Notes: generated by a model from the sequence alone, not told the origin. A stretch of DNA of 64,000 nucleotides from Oscillospiraceae bacterium (GCA_015065165.1 SVQU01000005.1:1-64000), one strand, 5' to 3'. Numbered from the stretch's first letter, positions 36,823 to 47,687 are shown. A program made the numbers and translations.

Positions 36823-37419
36823 TTATCGTCCCGACTCCTTTCCCAAAATTCTAAGGGTTTGTGCAATAAGCTCCTCCAAGGGAAGGGAAGAATCCAAACG
36901 CTTGAGCACGTCTATAACAGTACCGCGGGGGAAGCCGTAAACCGCAAGTGTATCAACCACTTGGGTAAGCTTTTCGTTATCCTTGGGGGCAGAAGCGGGC
37001 AATTCTGCCGAAGTGCCCGTGATTTTATCCTTAAGCTCGATAATAAGCTTTTGTGCGGTTTTAAGACCAACGCCGGGGGCGGTGGAAATGGTTTTTGCAT
37101 CGTTATTGGCAATAGCACTACGCAGAGCATCAGGGGAAAGTGTGCCTAAAATCGCCGTTGCCGCCTTGGGGCCGATGCCCGAAACCGAAATAAGCTTGGT
37201 GAAAAGCTCTAATTCGTCCTCCTCGGCAAAGCCGTAAAGGGAAATATTATCCTCGCTGACAGCCATATAGGTGTATAAAAGAATATCCTTGCCCACCTTT
37301 TGGGAAATCTTCGCCCCAGTGGCGACAGATATACCCAATTTAAAGCCGACGCCGCCGCAGTCTATAACGGCGAAATCGCTTTTTATGTCAGCCAAGGTGC
37401 CGTGGATGAAATGTATCAT
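36823..37419 (-). CDS. ruvA: Holliday junction branch migration protein RuvA
   Basis: 'MIHFIHGTLADIKSDFAVIDCGGVGFKLGIS', HhH 'LISVSGIGPKAATAILG', 'GVGLKTAQKLIIELKDK'. Confidence 0.95.
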   Translation of the reverse strand: MIHFIHGTLADIKSDFAVIDCGGVGFKLGISVATGAKISQKVGKDILLYTYMAVSEDNISLYGFAEEDELELFTKLISVSGIGPKAATAILGTLSPDALRSAIANNDAKTISTAPGVGLKTAQKLIIELKDKITGTSAELPASAPKDNEKLTQVVDTLAVYGFPRGTVIDVLKRLDSSLPLEELIAQTLRILGKESGR

Positions 37420-37448
37420 AAGCTTTTTCCTTTCACATAGGGGGAGGA

Positions 37449-37925
37449 TTAATAACCGTTAATTCTCGTGCCGTGGCACAATGCAAGGGCAAGGGCATCG
37501 GCAACGTCGTCGGGCTTTGGGGTTTCTTTTAAATTAAGCATAAGACGGACCATATATTGAACCTGCTGTTTTTCCGCCCTGCCATAACCCACCACCGAGC
37601 TTTTTACCTCGAGAGGGGTATATTCGTAAATATCCACACCGCATTTGTACGCCGCAAGAAGAATAACGCCTCTAGCCATGGCAACGTCAATGGCGGTGGT
37701 GGTGTTGCTGTTGAAAAACAGTTCTTCAATCGCCATACAATCGGGCTTGTAACGCTCTAACAGCGCTATCATATCGTTATAAATATCGTCAAGGCGTTTT
37801 TCTATCATCTGCTTGGGCGCGGTGGTAATTGCGCCGTATTCTATTGCGCGGTATTTGTCGCCGTTTTTTATAACCAACCCGAAGCCTATTGTGGCAAGTC
37901 CGGGGTCGATTCCCATAATAAGCAT
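37449..37925 (-). CDS. ruvC: Crossover junction endodeoxyribonuclease RuvC
   Basis: 'MGIDPGLATIGFGLV', 'AIEELFFNSNTTTAIDVAMARGVILL', 'KPDDVADALALALCH'. Confidence 0.95.
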   Translation of the reverse strand: MLIMGIDPGLATIGFGLVIKNGDKYRAIEYGAITTAPKQMIEKRLDDIYNDMIALLERYKPDCMAIEELFFNSNTTTAIDVAMARGVILLAAYKCGVDIYEYTPLEVKSSVVGYGRAEKQQVQYMVRLMLNLKETPKPDDVADALALALCHGTRINGY

Positions 37926-38107
37926 AGAACCTACTCCTATAATAAATCATCATATTCTACCATATAATTATATAATAGTCAACCGAGCGAACAAGATTTT
38001 TCGCAATTTCCCATTATATTTTTTACAAAAAAACTATTGTGTTTTTTCAAAAATCTGTTATTATAAGTGAGAACACTTCGGTGTGTAATTAAGAAAGGAC
38101 GATTTTT

Positions 38108-38338
38108 ATGCAGATTATTGACAAAGTAAAAGAAGTTATCGCAAAACAGTTGAGAATTGATATTTCCGAAATCTCGGACGATTCCGCAGTTGTTGAAGAC
38201 CTTGGCGCAGACAGCCTTGATATCGTTGAAATGCTTATGACTCTCGAGGACGAAATGAACATCACCATTCCCGATGATGCAACCGGTCTTAAGACCGTTA
38301 AGGATATCGCAACCTTTATAGAAAATGAAGCCGAATAA
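38108..38338 (+). CDS. acpP: Acyl carrier protein
   Basis: 76 aa; 'VVEDLGADSLDIVEMLMTLEDEMNITIPDD' phosphopantetheine site DSL. Confidence 0.95.
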   Translation: MQIIDKVKEVIAKQLRIDISEISDDSAVVEDLGADSLDIVEMLMTLEDEMNITIPDDATGLKTVKDIATFIENEAE

Positions 38339-38999
38339 AAAAGCGGTTGTTTTTGATTTAGACGGCACGGTTTTGGACACAATCGCCGATATAGCCGCCG
38401 CCGTAAACCGCGCTCTTGTTGCTTTCGGTTTTTCCGAAAGAACGGTTGAAGAGGTGCAGGGCTTTTTGGGTAACGGCTCGTTAATGCTTATCAAACGCGC
38501 CACGGGTTGCTTTGATAACGAGGATTTGTGCCTTAACGTTCGCGCCCGCTTTCGCCAGGAATACGAAAAGGATATGTGTAACCTCACAAAGCCCTATGAG
38601 GGTATGTGCGGTTTGCTTTCGGCATTGTCCCAAAAGGGTATAAAGGTGGCAGTGGTTACGAACAAAGACCACCGTTGTGCCGAGCCTATGATAAAGCATT
38701 ATTTCGGCGAAACCGTACATATTTGTAAAGGCGTTGGGAAGGATAACGAAAGAAAACCCAACCCCGAAAACACCCTTTGGGCGCTTTCTCAATTGGGAAT
38801 TACTCCCGACGAGGCTGTTTTTGTCGGGGACGGTATGGCAGATTTGCAGGTTTCCCAAAACGCCCAAATCGATTTTGTTCCCGTTGGTTACGGCTATACA
38901 TCCCCCGAAAAGCTTTTTTCGGAATGCGGAATAACCCCCGCTATGGATGTTCCCGCCTTGGCAAAAGCCTTGTGGGACTATTGCGGATTTGAAAATTAA
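38325..38999 (+). CDS. HAD family hydrolase (phosphoglycolate phosphatase-like)
   Basis: 'AVVFDLDGTVLDTIADIAAAVNRAL', 'VVTNKDHRCAEPMIKHYF', 'VFVGDGMADLQVSQNA'; overlaps acpP by 14 nt. Confidence 0.9.
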   Translation: MKPNKKAVVFDLDGTVLDTIADIAAAVNRALVAFGFSERTVEEVQGFLGNGSLMLIKRATGCFDNEDLCLNVRARFRQEYEKDMCNLTKPYEGMCGLLSALSQKGIKVAVVTNKDHRCAEPMIKHYFGETVHICKGVGKDNERKPNPENTLWALSQLGITPDEAVFVGDGMADLQVSQNAQIDFVPVGYGYTSPEKLFSECGITPAMDVPALAKALWDYCGFEN

Positions 39000-39144
39000 T
39001 AAAAATTAAGGAACGGTTTTGCGCTGTTCCTTGTTTTATGCATAAAATTATGTATAAAATGCAAAATATACACCGATATACAGAATATACAGAAAAATAT
39101 ACAACAAAAAGTTGATTTTTCTGAATATTTTTTCATTTTTGCTA

Positions 39145-39173
39145 TTGACAAATGTATTTTTGGGGTATATAAT
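39145..39173 (+). promoter_or_regulatory. Consensus SigA promoter of argG (TTGACA-N17-TATAAT)
   Basis: ttgaca 39145-39150, tataat 39168-39173. Confidence 0.85.
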
Positions 39174-39215
39174 GCAAGAGCAAAATGAAACAAATTATTT
39201 TCGGAGGAAGAAAAA

Positions 39216-40436
39216 ATGAACAAAGAAAACATCAAAAAGGTCGTTCTCGCTTATTCCGGCGGTCTCGACACTTCTATAATTATTCCTTGGCTTAAGGAAA
39301 ACTATAACAATCCCGAAATTATTGCCGTTGCAGGTAACGTAGGTCAGGCTGACGAGCTTGAAGGTCTTGAAGAAAAAGCAATCAAAACCGGTGCGAGTAA
39401 ACTTATCGTTGCCGACCTTGTTGATGAAATGGTTGACGAAATTATTATTCCTGCTCTTAAAATGGACGCTAAATATGAAACCTATTTGCTCGGTACCGCG
39501 TTTGCGCGTCCCGTTATCGGCAAGAAACTTGCCGAAATCGCGATTGCCGAAGGTGCGGACGCTGTCTGCCACGGCGCAACCGGTAAGGGTAACGATCAGG
39601 TTCGTTTCGAACTCGCCATCAAACGCTTCGCTCCCGAAATGAAGATAATCGCTCCTTGGCGCGAATGGGATATCAAATCTCGTGACGAAGAAATCGATTA
39701 CGCGGAAGCACATAACGTTCCTCTTAAAATCTCGCGTGAAACTAACTATTCCAAGGATAAAAACATCTGGCATTTGAGCCACGAAGGTTTGGATCTCGAA
39801 GATCCTGCAAACGAGCCGCTTTATGATAAACCCGGTTTTCTTGAAATGGGCGTTTCGCCTATGATGGCTCCCGATGAACCTACGTATATTTCTATCGATT
39901 TTGAAGCGGGCGCTCCTGTTGCATTTAACGGCGAAAAGATGAAAGCATCGAAGATCATCGCTGAACTTAATAAAGTCGGCGGCGCAAACGGTATCGGTAT
40001 CATCGACATCGTAGAAAACCGTTTGATCGGTATGAAAGACCGCGGCGTTTATGAAACTCCCGGCGGAACGATCCTCTATTTCGCTCATGAAATGCTTGAA
40101 ATGCTTACTGTTGATAAGGACACTCTCCACGTTAAGCAAAAGTTGGCTGTTGACTATGCAGACCTTATTTATAACGGTAAATGGTATTCTCCCTTGCAGG
40201 AAGCACTCACCGCTTTTGCAAACGAAAGCAATAAGTACGTTACAGGTACCGTTAAACTGAAACTCTATAAGGGTAATATCATTCCTGCTGGAACTACTTC
40301 TCCCTATTCTTTGTATTCCGAAACCTTAGTTACCTTCGACGAAAGCGATTACGACCAAAAACAAGCAGAAGGGTTTATCAACCTTTGGGGTCTTCCCACT
40401 CAGGTTCAGGCGCTTCGCGAACAGGGCAAACTTTAA
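39216..40436 (+). CDS. argG: Argininosuccinate synthase
   Basis: '[24 protein letters not shown]', '[19 protein letters not shown]', 'SREEIDYAE' context. Confidence 0.96.
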   Translation: MNKENIKKVVLAYSGGLDTSIIIPWLKENYNNPEIIAVAGNVGQADELEGLEEKAIKTGASKLIVADLVDEMVDEIIIPALKMDAKYETYLLGTAFARPVIGKKLAEIAIAEGADAVCHGATGKGNDQVRFELAIKRFAPEMKIIAPWREWDIKSRDEEIDYAEAHNVPLKISRETNYSKDKNIWHLSHEGLDLEDPANEPLYDKPGFLEMGVSPMMAPDEPTYISIDFEAGAPVAFNGEKMKASKIIAELNKVGGANGIGIIDIVENRLIGMKDRGVYETPGGTILYFAHEMLEMLTVDKDTLHVKQKLAVDYADLIYNGKWYSPLQEALTAFANESNKYVTGTVKLKLYKGNIIPAGTTSPYSLYSETLVTFDESDYDQKQAEGFINLWGLPTQVQALREQGKL

Positions 40437-40470
40437 GCACTAACCTAAAATCTTAAACGGAGAAAACATA

Positions 40471-41844
40471 ATGGCGGTCAAAATGTGGGCGGGCAGAACC
40501 GCCGGTGCAACCGACAAATTGGCAGACGATTTCAATTCCTCTATACATTTCGATTGCAGAATGTATAAGCAGGATATAATGGGAAGCATGGCGCACGCGG
40601 CAATGCTTGGAAAACAGAATATTATTTCCCAAACCGAAGCGGAACAGCTTATTGCAGGATTAACCGATATTCTTGCGGATATCGATTCCGGCAAGCTTGA
40701 AATCGCTATGGACTGCGAAGATATACATATGTTCGTAGAGCAGGTTTTAACCGAAAGATTGGGCGATTTGGGCAAGAAGCTTCACACCGCAAGAAGCCGT
40801 AACGACCAAGTGGCACTTGATTTGAGAATGAACCTTCGGGACGAGGCAGAAACCATAATCGGTCTTATTTCCGACAACGTGAAATCTCTGCTTTCGGTTG
40901 TAAAGGACAATAAAACCACAATTCTCCCCGGTTATACCCATCTTCAGAGAGCGCAACCCATAACCTTTGCTCATCATCTTCTTGCTTATTGTATGATGCT
41001 TTTAAGGGATATGGACAGATTCTCGGATATGAAGAAGCGTATGAACGTTTCTCCCATAGGCTCCTGCGCCTTGGCGGGAACTACCTATGATACCGACAGA
41101 TATTTCGAAGCCGAAAAATTAGGCTTCGACAGCATTTGCCTTAACAGTATCGACGGTGTATCCGACAGAGATTTCGTTGTGGAATTTATTTCCTGCTGCT
41201 CGGTGCTTATGATGCATCTTTCCAGACTTTCCGAGGAATTAATCCTTTGGTCCAGTTGGGAATTCAAGTTCGTTGAGCTTTCCGACAGCTATACCACGGG
41301 ATCTTCCATAATGCCCCAAAAGAAAAACCCCGATATGGCAGAGCTTATAAGAGGTAAAACCGGCAGAGTTTACGGCGACCTTATGGGTATTCTCACCACA
41401 CTTAAAGGCTTGCCTCTGGCATATAATAAAGATATGCAGGAGGACAAAGAATGTGTGTTCGATGCAGTCGACACCGTTAAAATGTGCCTTATGGTTATGG
41501 CGAATATGATTGCCACAATGAGAGTTATCCCCGAAAATATGAAGCGTGCCGCACAGGAAGGCTTTATAAACGCCACCGATTTGGCAGATTACCTTGTGAA
41601 AAAGGGTATGCCCTTTAGGTCGGCTTATAAAATCTCGGGTACCATCGTTGCCGAATGTATCTCTAAAAAGCTGGTTCTCGAAACCTACCCCCTTGAGGAA
41701 TACAAAAAGCACAGCGACCTTATATGCGAAGACGTGTATAACGAGATTTCCTTGGAAACCTGTGTGGAAAAGCGTATTTCGGTTGGCGGAACAGGGCTTG
41801 AATCCATAGAAACTCAAATTAAGTTTGTCGAAGAACAATTGTAA
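40471..41844 (+). CDS. argH: Argininosuccinate lyase
   Basis: 'LHTARSRNDQVALDLRM', 'GYTHLQRAQPITFAHHLLAY', 'TGSSIMPQKKNPDMAELIRGKTGRVYG'. Confidence 0.96.
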   Translation: MAVKMWAGRTAGATDKLADDFNSSIHFDCRMYKQDIMGSMAHAAMLGKQNIISQTEAEQLIAGLTDILADIDSGKLEIAMDCEDIHMFVEQVLTERLGDLGKKLHTARSRNDQVALDLRMNLRDEAETIIGLISDNVKSLLSVVKDNKTTILPGYTHLQRAQPITFAHHLLAYCMMLLRDMDRFSDMKKRMNVSPIGSCALAGTTYDTDRYFEAEKLGFDSICLNSIDGVSDRDFVVEFISCCSVLMMHLSRLSEELILWSSWEFKFVELSDSYTTGSSIMPQKKNPDMAELIRGKTGRVYGDLMGILTTLKGLPLAYNKDMQEDKECVFDAVDTVKMCLMVMANMIATMRVIPENMKRAAQEGFINATDLADYLVKKGMPFRSAYKISGTIVAECISKKLVLETYPLEEYKKHSDLICEDVYNEISLETCVEKRISVGGTGLESIETQIKFVEEQL

Positions 41845-41918
41845 AAACAATTGCTGAAAAAGCGTTATATAAATCACATAAAATAAATAAAAATCAAACA
41901 TGAAAGGTATTTTTTAAA

Positions 41919-42686
41919 ATGAAAAAAATTCTCGCACTTTTACTTACCGTAGTTCTTTTGGCTACCTGCCTTGTAGGCTGTGGCACAAAGGGCGCAACCC
42001 TTGACGACGTTAAAAAAGCAGGCAAAATCACCATCGCAACCAGCCCCGACTTTCCTCCCTTTGAAAGCCTTGAAAACGGCGAAGTTGTAGGTATCGAAGT
42101 TGAAATTATGAAGCTTATCGCAAAAGACCTCGGCGTTGAATGCGAATTCGTTCAGATGGACTTTGACTCTGTACTTATCGGTATCGAAGCAGCAAAATAC
42201 AACTGCGCTATGTCCGGTATCACCGTTACTCCCGACCGCGAAAAGAATATGCTCTTCACCAAGCCCTACTACGTAGCAGCTCAGGCTATCGTTGTTAAGG
42301 AAGACAGCGCTATCAAGGCTAAGGCTGACCTTACCGGCAAGAAGGTTTCTGTTCAGACAGGTACCACCGCAGAATCCGGCTGTCAGGATGAAGGCCTTGA
42401 GGTTATGGCATTCACCGCTAACGCAGATGCAAAAGCAGCTCTTACCACCGGCAAGGTTGACGCTTGGGTTGTTGATAACCTCACCGCTGTTCAGATGGTT
42501 GAAGAAGGCGACGGCTTGAAGATTCTTGACGAAAATATGACCGAAGAACCCTATGCATTCGCATTTGCAAAGGGCAGCGAAAGCCTTGTTGAAGCTATCG
42601 ACGCTTCTCTCCAGAAGTATATCGCTGACGGCACCGTTGAAAAAATCTTCGAAGATTTCGGCGAAAAGTATTCCAAGCCCGAATAA
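41919..42686 (+). CDS. Amino-acid ABC transporter substrate-binding lipoprotein
   Basis: Lipobox 'LLATCLVGCG', 'KITIATSPDFPPFESLENGEVVGIEVEIMKLIAKDLGVECEFVQMDFDSVLIGIEAAKYNCAMSGITVTPDR'. Confidence 0.93.
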   Translation: MKKILALLLTVVLLATCLVGCGTKGATLDDVKKAGKITIATSPDFPPFESLENGEVVGIEVEIMKLIAKDLGVECEFVQMDFDSVLIGIEAAKYNCAMSGITVTPDREKNMLFTKPYYVAAQAIVVKEDSAIKAKADLTGKKVSVQTGTTAESGCQDEGLEVMAFTANADAKAALTTGKVDAWVVDNLTAVQMVEEGDGLKILDENMTEEPYAFAFAKGSESLVEAIDASLQKYIADGTVEKIFEDFGEKYSKPE

Positions 42687-42703
42687 TAAAGAATAACGAA
42701 TAA

Positions 42704-42742
42704 CAAAAAGGGCTGTTACAAGCTACGTAAACAGCCCTTTTT
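42704..42742 (+). terminator. Hairpin terminator between substrate-binding protein and permease genes
   Basis: 'aaaaagggctgttacaagctacgtaaacagcccttttttc'. Confidence 0.75.
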
Positions 42743-42765
42743 TCGGTTATAAAGGAAAAAGATTA

Positions 42766-43449
42766 ATGAATTGGTTTGACAAACTTCACGAAACCTTTAT
42801 CGTGGGCGAAAGATATAAATGGCTGCTCGAGGGTTTCCTGAACACGATTATAATTACTTTAGGCGCACTTTTAATCGGTGTGGTTATCGGCGCAATTATT
42901 GCTGTTGCAAAATATTTTTGCGAGGGCAATAAAAAACTGCGCTTTGTAAACTGGATTTGCGATTTGTACACCACCGTAATCCGCGGTATTCCCGTTACGG
43001 TATTGCTTTTGGTGTTTTTCTATATTGTTCTCGTTTCCTCCGAGGGTATCACCGTTGCAATTATTACCTTTGGTATAAACTCGGGCGCATATATGGCAGA
43101 GCTTATCCGAAGCGGTATTAACGCCGTTGATAAAGGTCAGATGGAAGCCGCAAGAAGCTTGGGACTTTCCAAATTTCAGGCTATGTATAAAATCATCTTC
43201 CCTCAGGCAATTAAAAACATTCTTCCCGCTATCGGCAACGAATGTATCGCCCTTTTAAAGGAAACCTCGGTTGCGGGTTACGTTGCTATCGTTGACCTTA
43301 CCCGTGCGGCAACAAACATAAGAAACAAAACCTTCGATGCGGTTAACCCTATTTTGGTTCTCGCTTTGATTTATCTTGTTCTTGTTGTACTTATGACAAA
43401 GCTTCTTGCTGTCTTTGAAAAAAGATTACGCAAGAGCGATGGGAGGTAA
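42766..43449 (+). CDS. Amino-acid ABC transporter permease
   Basis: 'YKWLLEGFLNTIIITLGALLIGVVIGAIIAVAKYF', 'RSGINAVDKGQMEAARSLGLSKFQAMYKIIFPQAIKNILPAIGNECIALLKETSV'. Confidence 0.93.
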   Translation: MNWFDKLHETFIVGERYKWLLEGFLNTIIITLGALLIGVVIGAIIAVAKYFCEGNKKLRFVNWICDLYTTVIRGIPVTVLLLVFFYIVLVSSEGITVAIITFGINSGAYMAELIRSGINAVDKGQMEAARSLGLSKFQAMYKIIFPQAIKNILPAIGNECIALLKETSVAGYVAIVDLTRAATNIRNKTFDAVNPILVLALIYLVLVVLMTKLLAVFEKRLRKSDGR

Positions 43450-43455
43450 ATAAAT

Positions 43456-44193
43456 ATGGAAAAATCTACCATAATCAGTGTAAAAAACCTCCAAAAGAAG
43501 TTTAATGATAACGCTGTTTTAAAGGGCGTTAGCATTGATATTAAAAAGGGCGACGTGGTTTGTGTTATCGGTGCTTCGGGCTCGGGTAAATCCACCTTTT
43601 TGCGTTGCTTGAATATGCTTGAAACCCCCACGGGCGGCAATATTGTTTTCGACGGTGTGGATTTAACCGACGATAAAACCGACCTTAACCTTCACCGTCA
43701 AAAAATGGGTATGGTGTTCCAGCAGTTCAATCTGTTCCCCCATATGACTATTCTTGAAAACCTTACCTGCGCCCCCGTTATGCTTAAAAAGGCAACCAAG
43801 GAAGAAGCCGAAAAGAAGGCAAAAGAGCTTCTTGCCCGCGTTGGTCTTGCCGATAGGGCAGATGCTTATCCCAACCAGCTTTCGGGCGGTCAGAAACAGC
43901 GCGTTGCCATTGTCCGCGCCCTTTGTATGGAGCCCGACGTTATGCTTTTCGACGAGCCTACCTCTGCTTTGGACCCCGAAATGGTTGGCGAGGTTTTGGA
44001 CGTTATGCGTGAATTGGCAAGCGAGGGTATGACGATGGTGGTGGTAACCCACGAAATGGGCTTTGCCCGTGAGGTTTCCAACCGCGTTGTGTTTCTGGAT
44101 GACGGCGTTATCGCCGAGGAGGGCACTCCTGCCGAGGTCTTCGGCGCGCCTAAATGCGAACGCTTGCAAAACTTCCTTGCAAAAGTACTTTAA
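43456..44193 (+). CDS. Amino-acid ABC transporter ATP-binding protein
   Basis: '[23 protein letters not shown]', '[26 protein letters not shown]', '[43 protein letters not shown]'. Confidence 0.95.
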   Translation: MEKSTIISVKNLQKKFNDNAVLKGVSIDIKKGDVVCVIGASGSGKSTFLRCLNMLETPTGGNIVFDGVDLTDDKTDLNLHRQKMGMVFQQFNLFPHMTILENLTCAPVMLKKATKEEAEKKAKELLARVGLADRADAYPNQLSGGQKQRVAIVRALCMEPDVMLFDEPTSALDPEMVGEVLDVMRELASEGMTMVVVTHEMGFAREVSNRVVFLDDGVIAEEGTPAEVFGAPKCERLQNFLAKVL

Positions 44194-44207
44194 TAGAGGT
44201 GAAACCT

Positions 44208-45191
44208 ATGTCTTTAAAAGGAAAAAGCTTTCTTAAGCTGCTTGATTTTACCCCTGCGGAAATTCAAGGATTTATAGATTTGGCTATCGAGCTGAAAAAT
44301 AAAAAGAAAAACGGTATTCTTCACCGTGATTTCGTTGGCAAAAACATCGCTTTGATTTTCGAAAAGACCAGCACGCGTACCCGCTGTGCCTTTGAGGTTG
44401 CGGCGGCGGATTTGGGCATACATCCCGTTTATCTCGACCCCACAGGCTCGCAGATAGGCAAAAAGGAAAGTATTGCCGACACCGCGCGGGTCCTTGGCAG
44501 AATGTTTGACGGTATCGAATACCGCGGTTTTGGTCAGGAAATCGTTGAAGAATTGGCGAAATATGCGGGAGTACCCGTTTGGAACGGTCTTACCAACGAA
44601 TTCCACCCCACCCAGATTCTTGCGGACTTTATGACGATTATCGAGCATTTCGGCTCTCTTAAGGGCAAAAAGCTTGTTTATATGGGCGATGCAAGATATA
44701 ATATGGGCAATTCCCTTATGGTGGGATGTGCAAAAATGGGTATGCATTTCGTTGCCTGCGCGCCTAAAAAATATTTCCCCAATGCAGATTTGGTGGCGCA
44801 ATGCCAAGAAATCGCAAAGGAAACCGGCGCAACCCTTGAATTTATCGAAAATCCCCTTGAAGCAACCAAAAATGCTCACGTTATTTATACCGACGTTTGG
44901 GTTTCTATGGGTGAGCCCGCATCGGTTTGGGAGGAAAGAATCAAAGAGCTTTCTCCCTACCGCGTTACAAAAGAGCTTATGGATAACGCAGGTGAACAAT
45001 GCAGATTTATGCACTGCCTGCCCGCGTTTCACGATTTGGGCACGGTTATCGGCAGAGAAATCTACGAAAAGTTCGGCATAGATTGTATGGAGGTTACCCA
45101 CGAGGTTATCGAGGGTGAAAAATCCATAGTCTTTGACGAAGCCGAAAACCGTATGCACACCATAAAGGCGGTTATCGCTTCTACTCTTTAA
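44208..45191 (+). CDS. argF: Ornithine carbamoyltransferase
   Basis: '[49 protein letters not shown]', 'MHCLPAFHD'. Start at [12 protein letters not shown]. Confidence 0.93.
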   Translation: MSLKGKSFLKLLDFTPAEIQGFIDLAIELKNKKKNGILHRDFVGKNIALIFEKTSTRTRCAFEVAAADLGIHPVYLDPTGSQIGKKESIADTARVLGRMFDGIEYRGFGQEIVEELAKYAGVPVWNGLTNEFHPTQILADFMTIIEHFGSLKGKKLVYMGDARYNMGNSLMVGCAKMGMHFVACAPKKYFPNADLVAQCQEIAKETGATLEFIENPLEATKNAHVIYTDVWVSMGEPASVWEERIKELSPYRVTKELMDNAGEQCRFMHCLPAFHDLGTVIGREIYEKFGIDCMEVTHEVIEGEKSIVFDEAENRMHTIKAVIASTL

Positions 45192-45382
45192 ATCTTAATA
45201 ACCGTATAAAACGGCAATACCGAGCTTTCGTTCGGCGTTGCCGTTTTTTGTTTGCAAACCGCTTTACACAAGATATTGGGTTGTGTTTTTTTAAAAAGCA
45301 GACGGCTTTGAACCTTTTGTACGAAAACAATCAAATGCCTTTGGTAATAGTGCTGAAAAAATAATCGCGGGTAGATTTGGAT

Positions 45383-45411
45383 TTGACATATAGGTAGTTT
45401 TATGGTACTAT
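45383..45411 (+). promoter_or_regulatory. Promoter (TTGACA-N17-TACTAT) upstream of the first GH25 gene
   Basis: ttgaca 45383-45388, tactat 45406-45411. Confidence 0.65.
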
Positions 45412-45471
45412 TATTATCAGGAAATAATGCGGTTTTTCGCGTTTCTGATAACATTTAAGAGGAGAAAACTT

Positions 45472-47673
45472 ATGAAATTATTTAAGCGTATGTTTGCTTT
45501 GTGTCTCGTTCTTGCGATGATGTTTACCGCAGTAATCGCAACGGGCGTGTTCTCTGCTTCGGCAGTTCCCGGCGCGGGTCTTCAGCAAACCACATTCCGT
45601 TCCTACGGTGCGGATATTTCTTTCTGGAACGTATCCGTTTCCAGCGGTAACGATTATTCCAGAGTTGACTTTGCAAAAATGAAGGCTTCGGGTTGCCAAT
45701 ACGTAATTTTGCGTATCGGTTACGAGGCAAGAGCTACCCGCCAGAACGTTATAGATACAGCGTTTATTGAATATTACAAGCGCGGCCGTGCGGCAGGTAT
45801 GCCTATGGGCGTATACTTCTATCAGCTTGGCGATACATATGAAAAAGCGGTTGAGGACGCTCAGTGGGTTATCAACGTTATCGAAGAAAACAATATGTAT
45901 TTTGAATACCCCATTTATTACGACATAGAAGATATGGAATACGGCGACAAGCCTGTAAATCTCGGTAAGGCCGCGATGGAACAGCTTTGCTTGGGTTGGT
46001 GCGAAACCCTTGAAGCCGCAGGCTATTTCCCCGGTATCTACGGCGGCAGTTGGTCTGTTTTGGATAAGCTTTCTGCCGATTTCAAATCTAAATACGACCT
46101 TTGGTATGCGGCATATCCCAGCGCGCAGAACCCCCATTTGACCACCGATAAAAGTGGTTATTGCGGTATGTGGCAGTATGCGGCATCCGGCTATAACTAC
46201 GATGGTGTTCCCGCAAACGCAAGCCTTGACGTAAACGTTTGCTATAAAGACTATCCCGCAATTATGAAGCAATACGGCTATAACAACTGCGGCGACCCCG
46301 AGCTTGAAGCGGCAAAAACCGAGTTGAAAACGCTTATGGGTAAGGTTGAAGCAGCCACCTATAAGACCTATACCGATTCGGCTATTTCCACCCTCCGTAC
46401 CGCTTATAACGAAGCGGCGGCTTTAATCGCTAACGATTCTGCCACCAAGGATGCGGTAAATGCGGCTAAGACCAAGCTTCAGACCGCATATAACAACAAG
46501 GGTACAAATGCCGCAAAGGGTATTTATATCAACACCGTTAATACTCGTGTAAACAACGGTCAGGGTGTTGTCTTTACCCCCTCCTTCGGCGAAATCTCCA
46601 CCAACACCGCAAACCATTCCTGGACAGCTAATGTCGTTGCGAAATGGGACGTTAACGTGGGCGCTTACGTAATCAAAAGCGTTTCCAACGGTAACGGTGC
46701 CGATGCAAGCTTAACTCCCTCTGTTACCCTTGCTTCCGATGAAATTTTCATCGCCGTACATAGCTGGGAAGACGGCGTGAGCGCGGCGGATAACCCTGTT
46801 GCAGGCAGTTCCCAGAACTATAGAGATGCGATTGCGTTGGCAAACGGCAATTATAAGTTAACCTTAAACGGCATTAATTTGCAGACAGGTAAGGCAGAGG
46901 TTTGTGCTTATATCGCTATTGAGGATATGGGCGCAAGCGTTCCTTCCAATAACATCACTTACGGTAAGTCCTATACCTCTGCGGGTATTTATGCCGAAAA
47001 CGGTGCTCAGCTTTATCCCGATACCAACGGCAAAGAGCTTACCGACGGCAGAACTCCTATTGCCGAAGCAAGCTTTGATAACGCTGCTTTCGTAGGCTTT
47101 AACGCAGGTGCCGACGAATACGTAAGAGACGGCTATGCCTCTGTTACCGTTGACCTTGGCAAGATTTACGAAATCAATAAATTCAATGCCAACGTTGCTT
47201 CGAAATTCAATGAAGATGCGGGCATACTCGCTCCCAAGGAGGTTTCGGTTTACGTTTCCTATGATAACGTAAAATGGTATTCCGCAGGCTCTGTTAACCC
47301 TGTTGACAGCGCTTCTGCAAGTACCGTTAACGCAGAAATCACTCCCGAAAGCGCAGTTTATGCAAGATACGTTCAGTATCGCTTTGTAGGTAACGGCAAC
47401 TGGATTATGGTTTCCGAGGTTGAGGCTTTCGGCTCGGCTGCTTCCAATCCTCCCTCCACCCCCGTTCCCGTTCCCGATAACGGCGGAGTGCTTGGCGATA
47501 TCGACGGCAACGGCGAAGTTAACTCTATGGACTACGTAATGCTTAAGCGTGTATACTTCGGCATTTATCCTCTCGAGAGCGATTCTATTGGCGATATCGA
47601 CGGCAACGGCGAAATTAACTCTATGGACTACGTAATGCTCAGACGTGTGTTCTTCGGTATTTACAGCGCTTAA
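45472..47673 (+). CDS. Secreted GH25 lysozyme-family protein: signal peptide, GH25, helical linker, module X, discoidin-like domain, type I dockerin
   Basis: Signal peptide 'MKLFKRMFALCLVLAMMFTAVIATGVFSASA'; GH25 'YGADISFWN...EYPIYYDIEDME'; dockerin 'GDIDGNGEVNSMDYVMLKRVYFG...GDIDGNGEINSMDYVMLRRVFFG'. Confidence 0.92.
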   Translation: MKLFKRMFALCLVLAMMFTAVIATGVFSASAVPGAGLQQTTFRSYGADISFWNVSVSSGNDYSRVDFAKMKASGCQYVILRIGYEARATRQNVIDTAFIEYYKRGRAAGMPMGVYFYQLGDTYEKAVEDAQWVINVIEENNMYFEYPIYYDIEDMEYGDKPVNLGKAAMEQLCLGWCETLEAAGYFPGIYGGSWSVLDKLSADFKSKYDLWYAAYPSAQNPHLTTDKSGYCGMWQYAASGYNYDGVPANASLDVNVCYKDYPAIMKQYGYNNCGDPELEAAKTELKTLMGKVEAATYKTYTDSAISTLRTAYNEAAALIANDSATKDAVNAAKTKLQTAYNNKGTNAAKGIYINTVNTRVNNGQGVVFTPSFGEISTNTANHSWTANVVAKWDVNVGAYVIKSVSNGNGADASLTPSVTLASDEIFIAVHSWEDGVSAADNPVAGSSQNYRDAIALANGNYKLTLNGINLQTGKAEVCAYIAIEDMGASVPSNNITYGKSYTSAGIYAENGAQLYPDTNGKELTDGRTPIAEASFDNAAFVGFNAGADEYVRDGYASVTVDLGKIYEINKFNANVASKFNEDAGILAPKEVSVYVSYDNVKWYSAGSVNPVDSASASTVNAEITPESAVYARYVQYRFVGNGNWIMVSEVEAFGSAASNPPSTPVPVPDNGGVLGDIDGNGEVNSMDYVMLKRVYFGIYPLESDSIGDIDGNGEINSMDYVMLRRVFFGIYSA

Positions 47674-47687
47674 AATAAACCTTTTCA

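Noticed and set aside
39195-40139. 314-aa minus-strand ORF opposite argG
   Set aside because: Antisense shadow of argG.
41850-41870. 17-mer 'ctgaaaaagcgttatat' shared with the pyk leader (54103-54119)
   Set aside because: A single shared 17-mer is close to chance level in 64 kb and lies on the opposite strand relative to transcription; no supporting structure at 41850.
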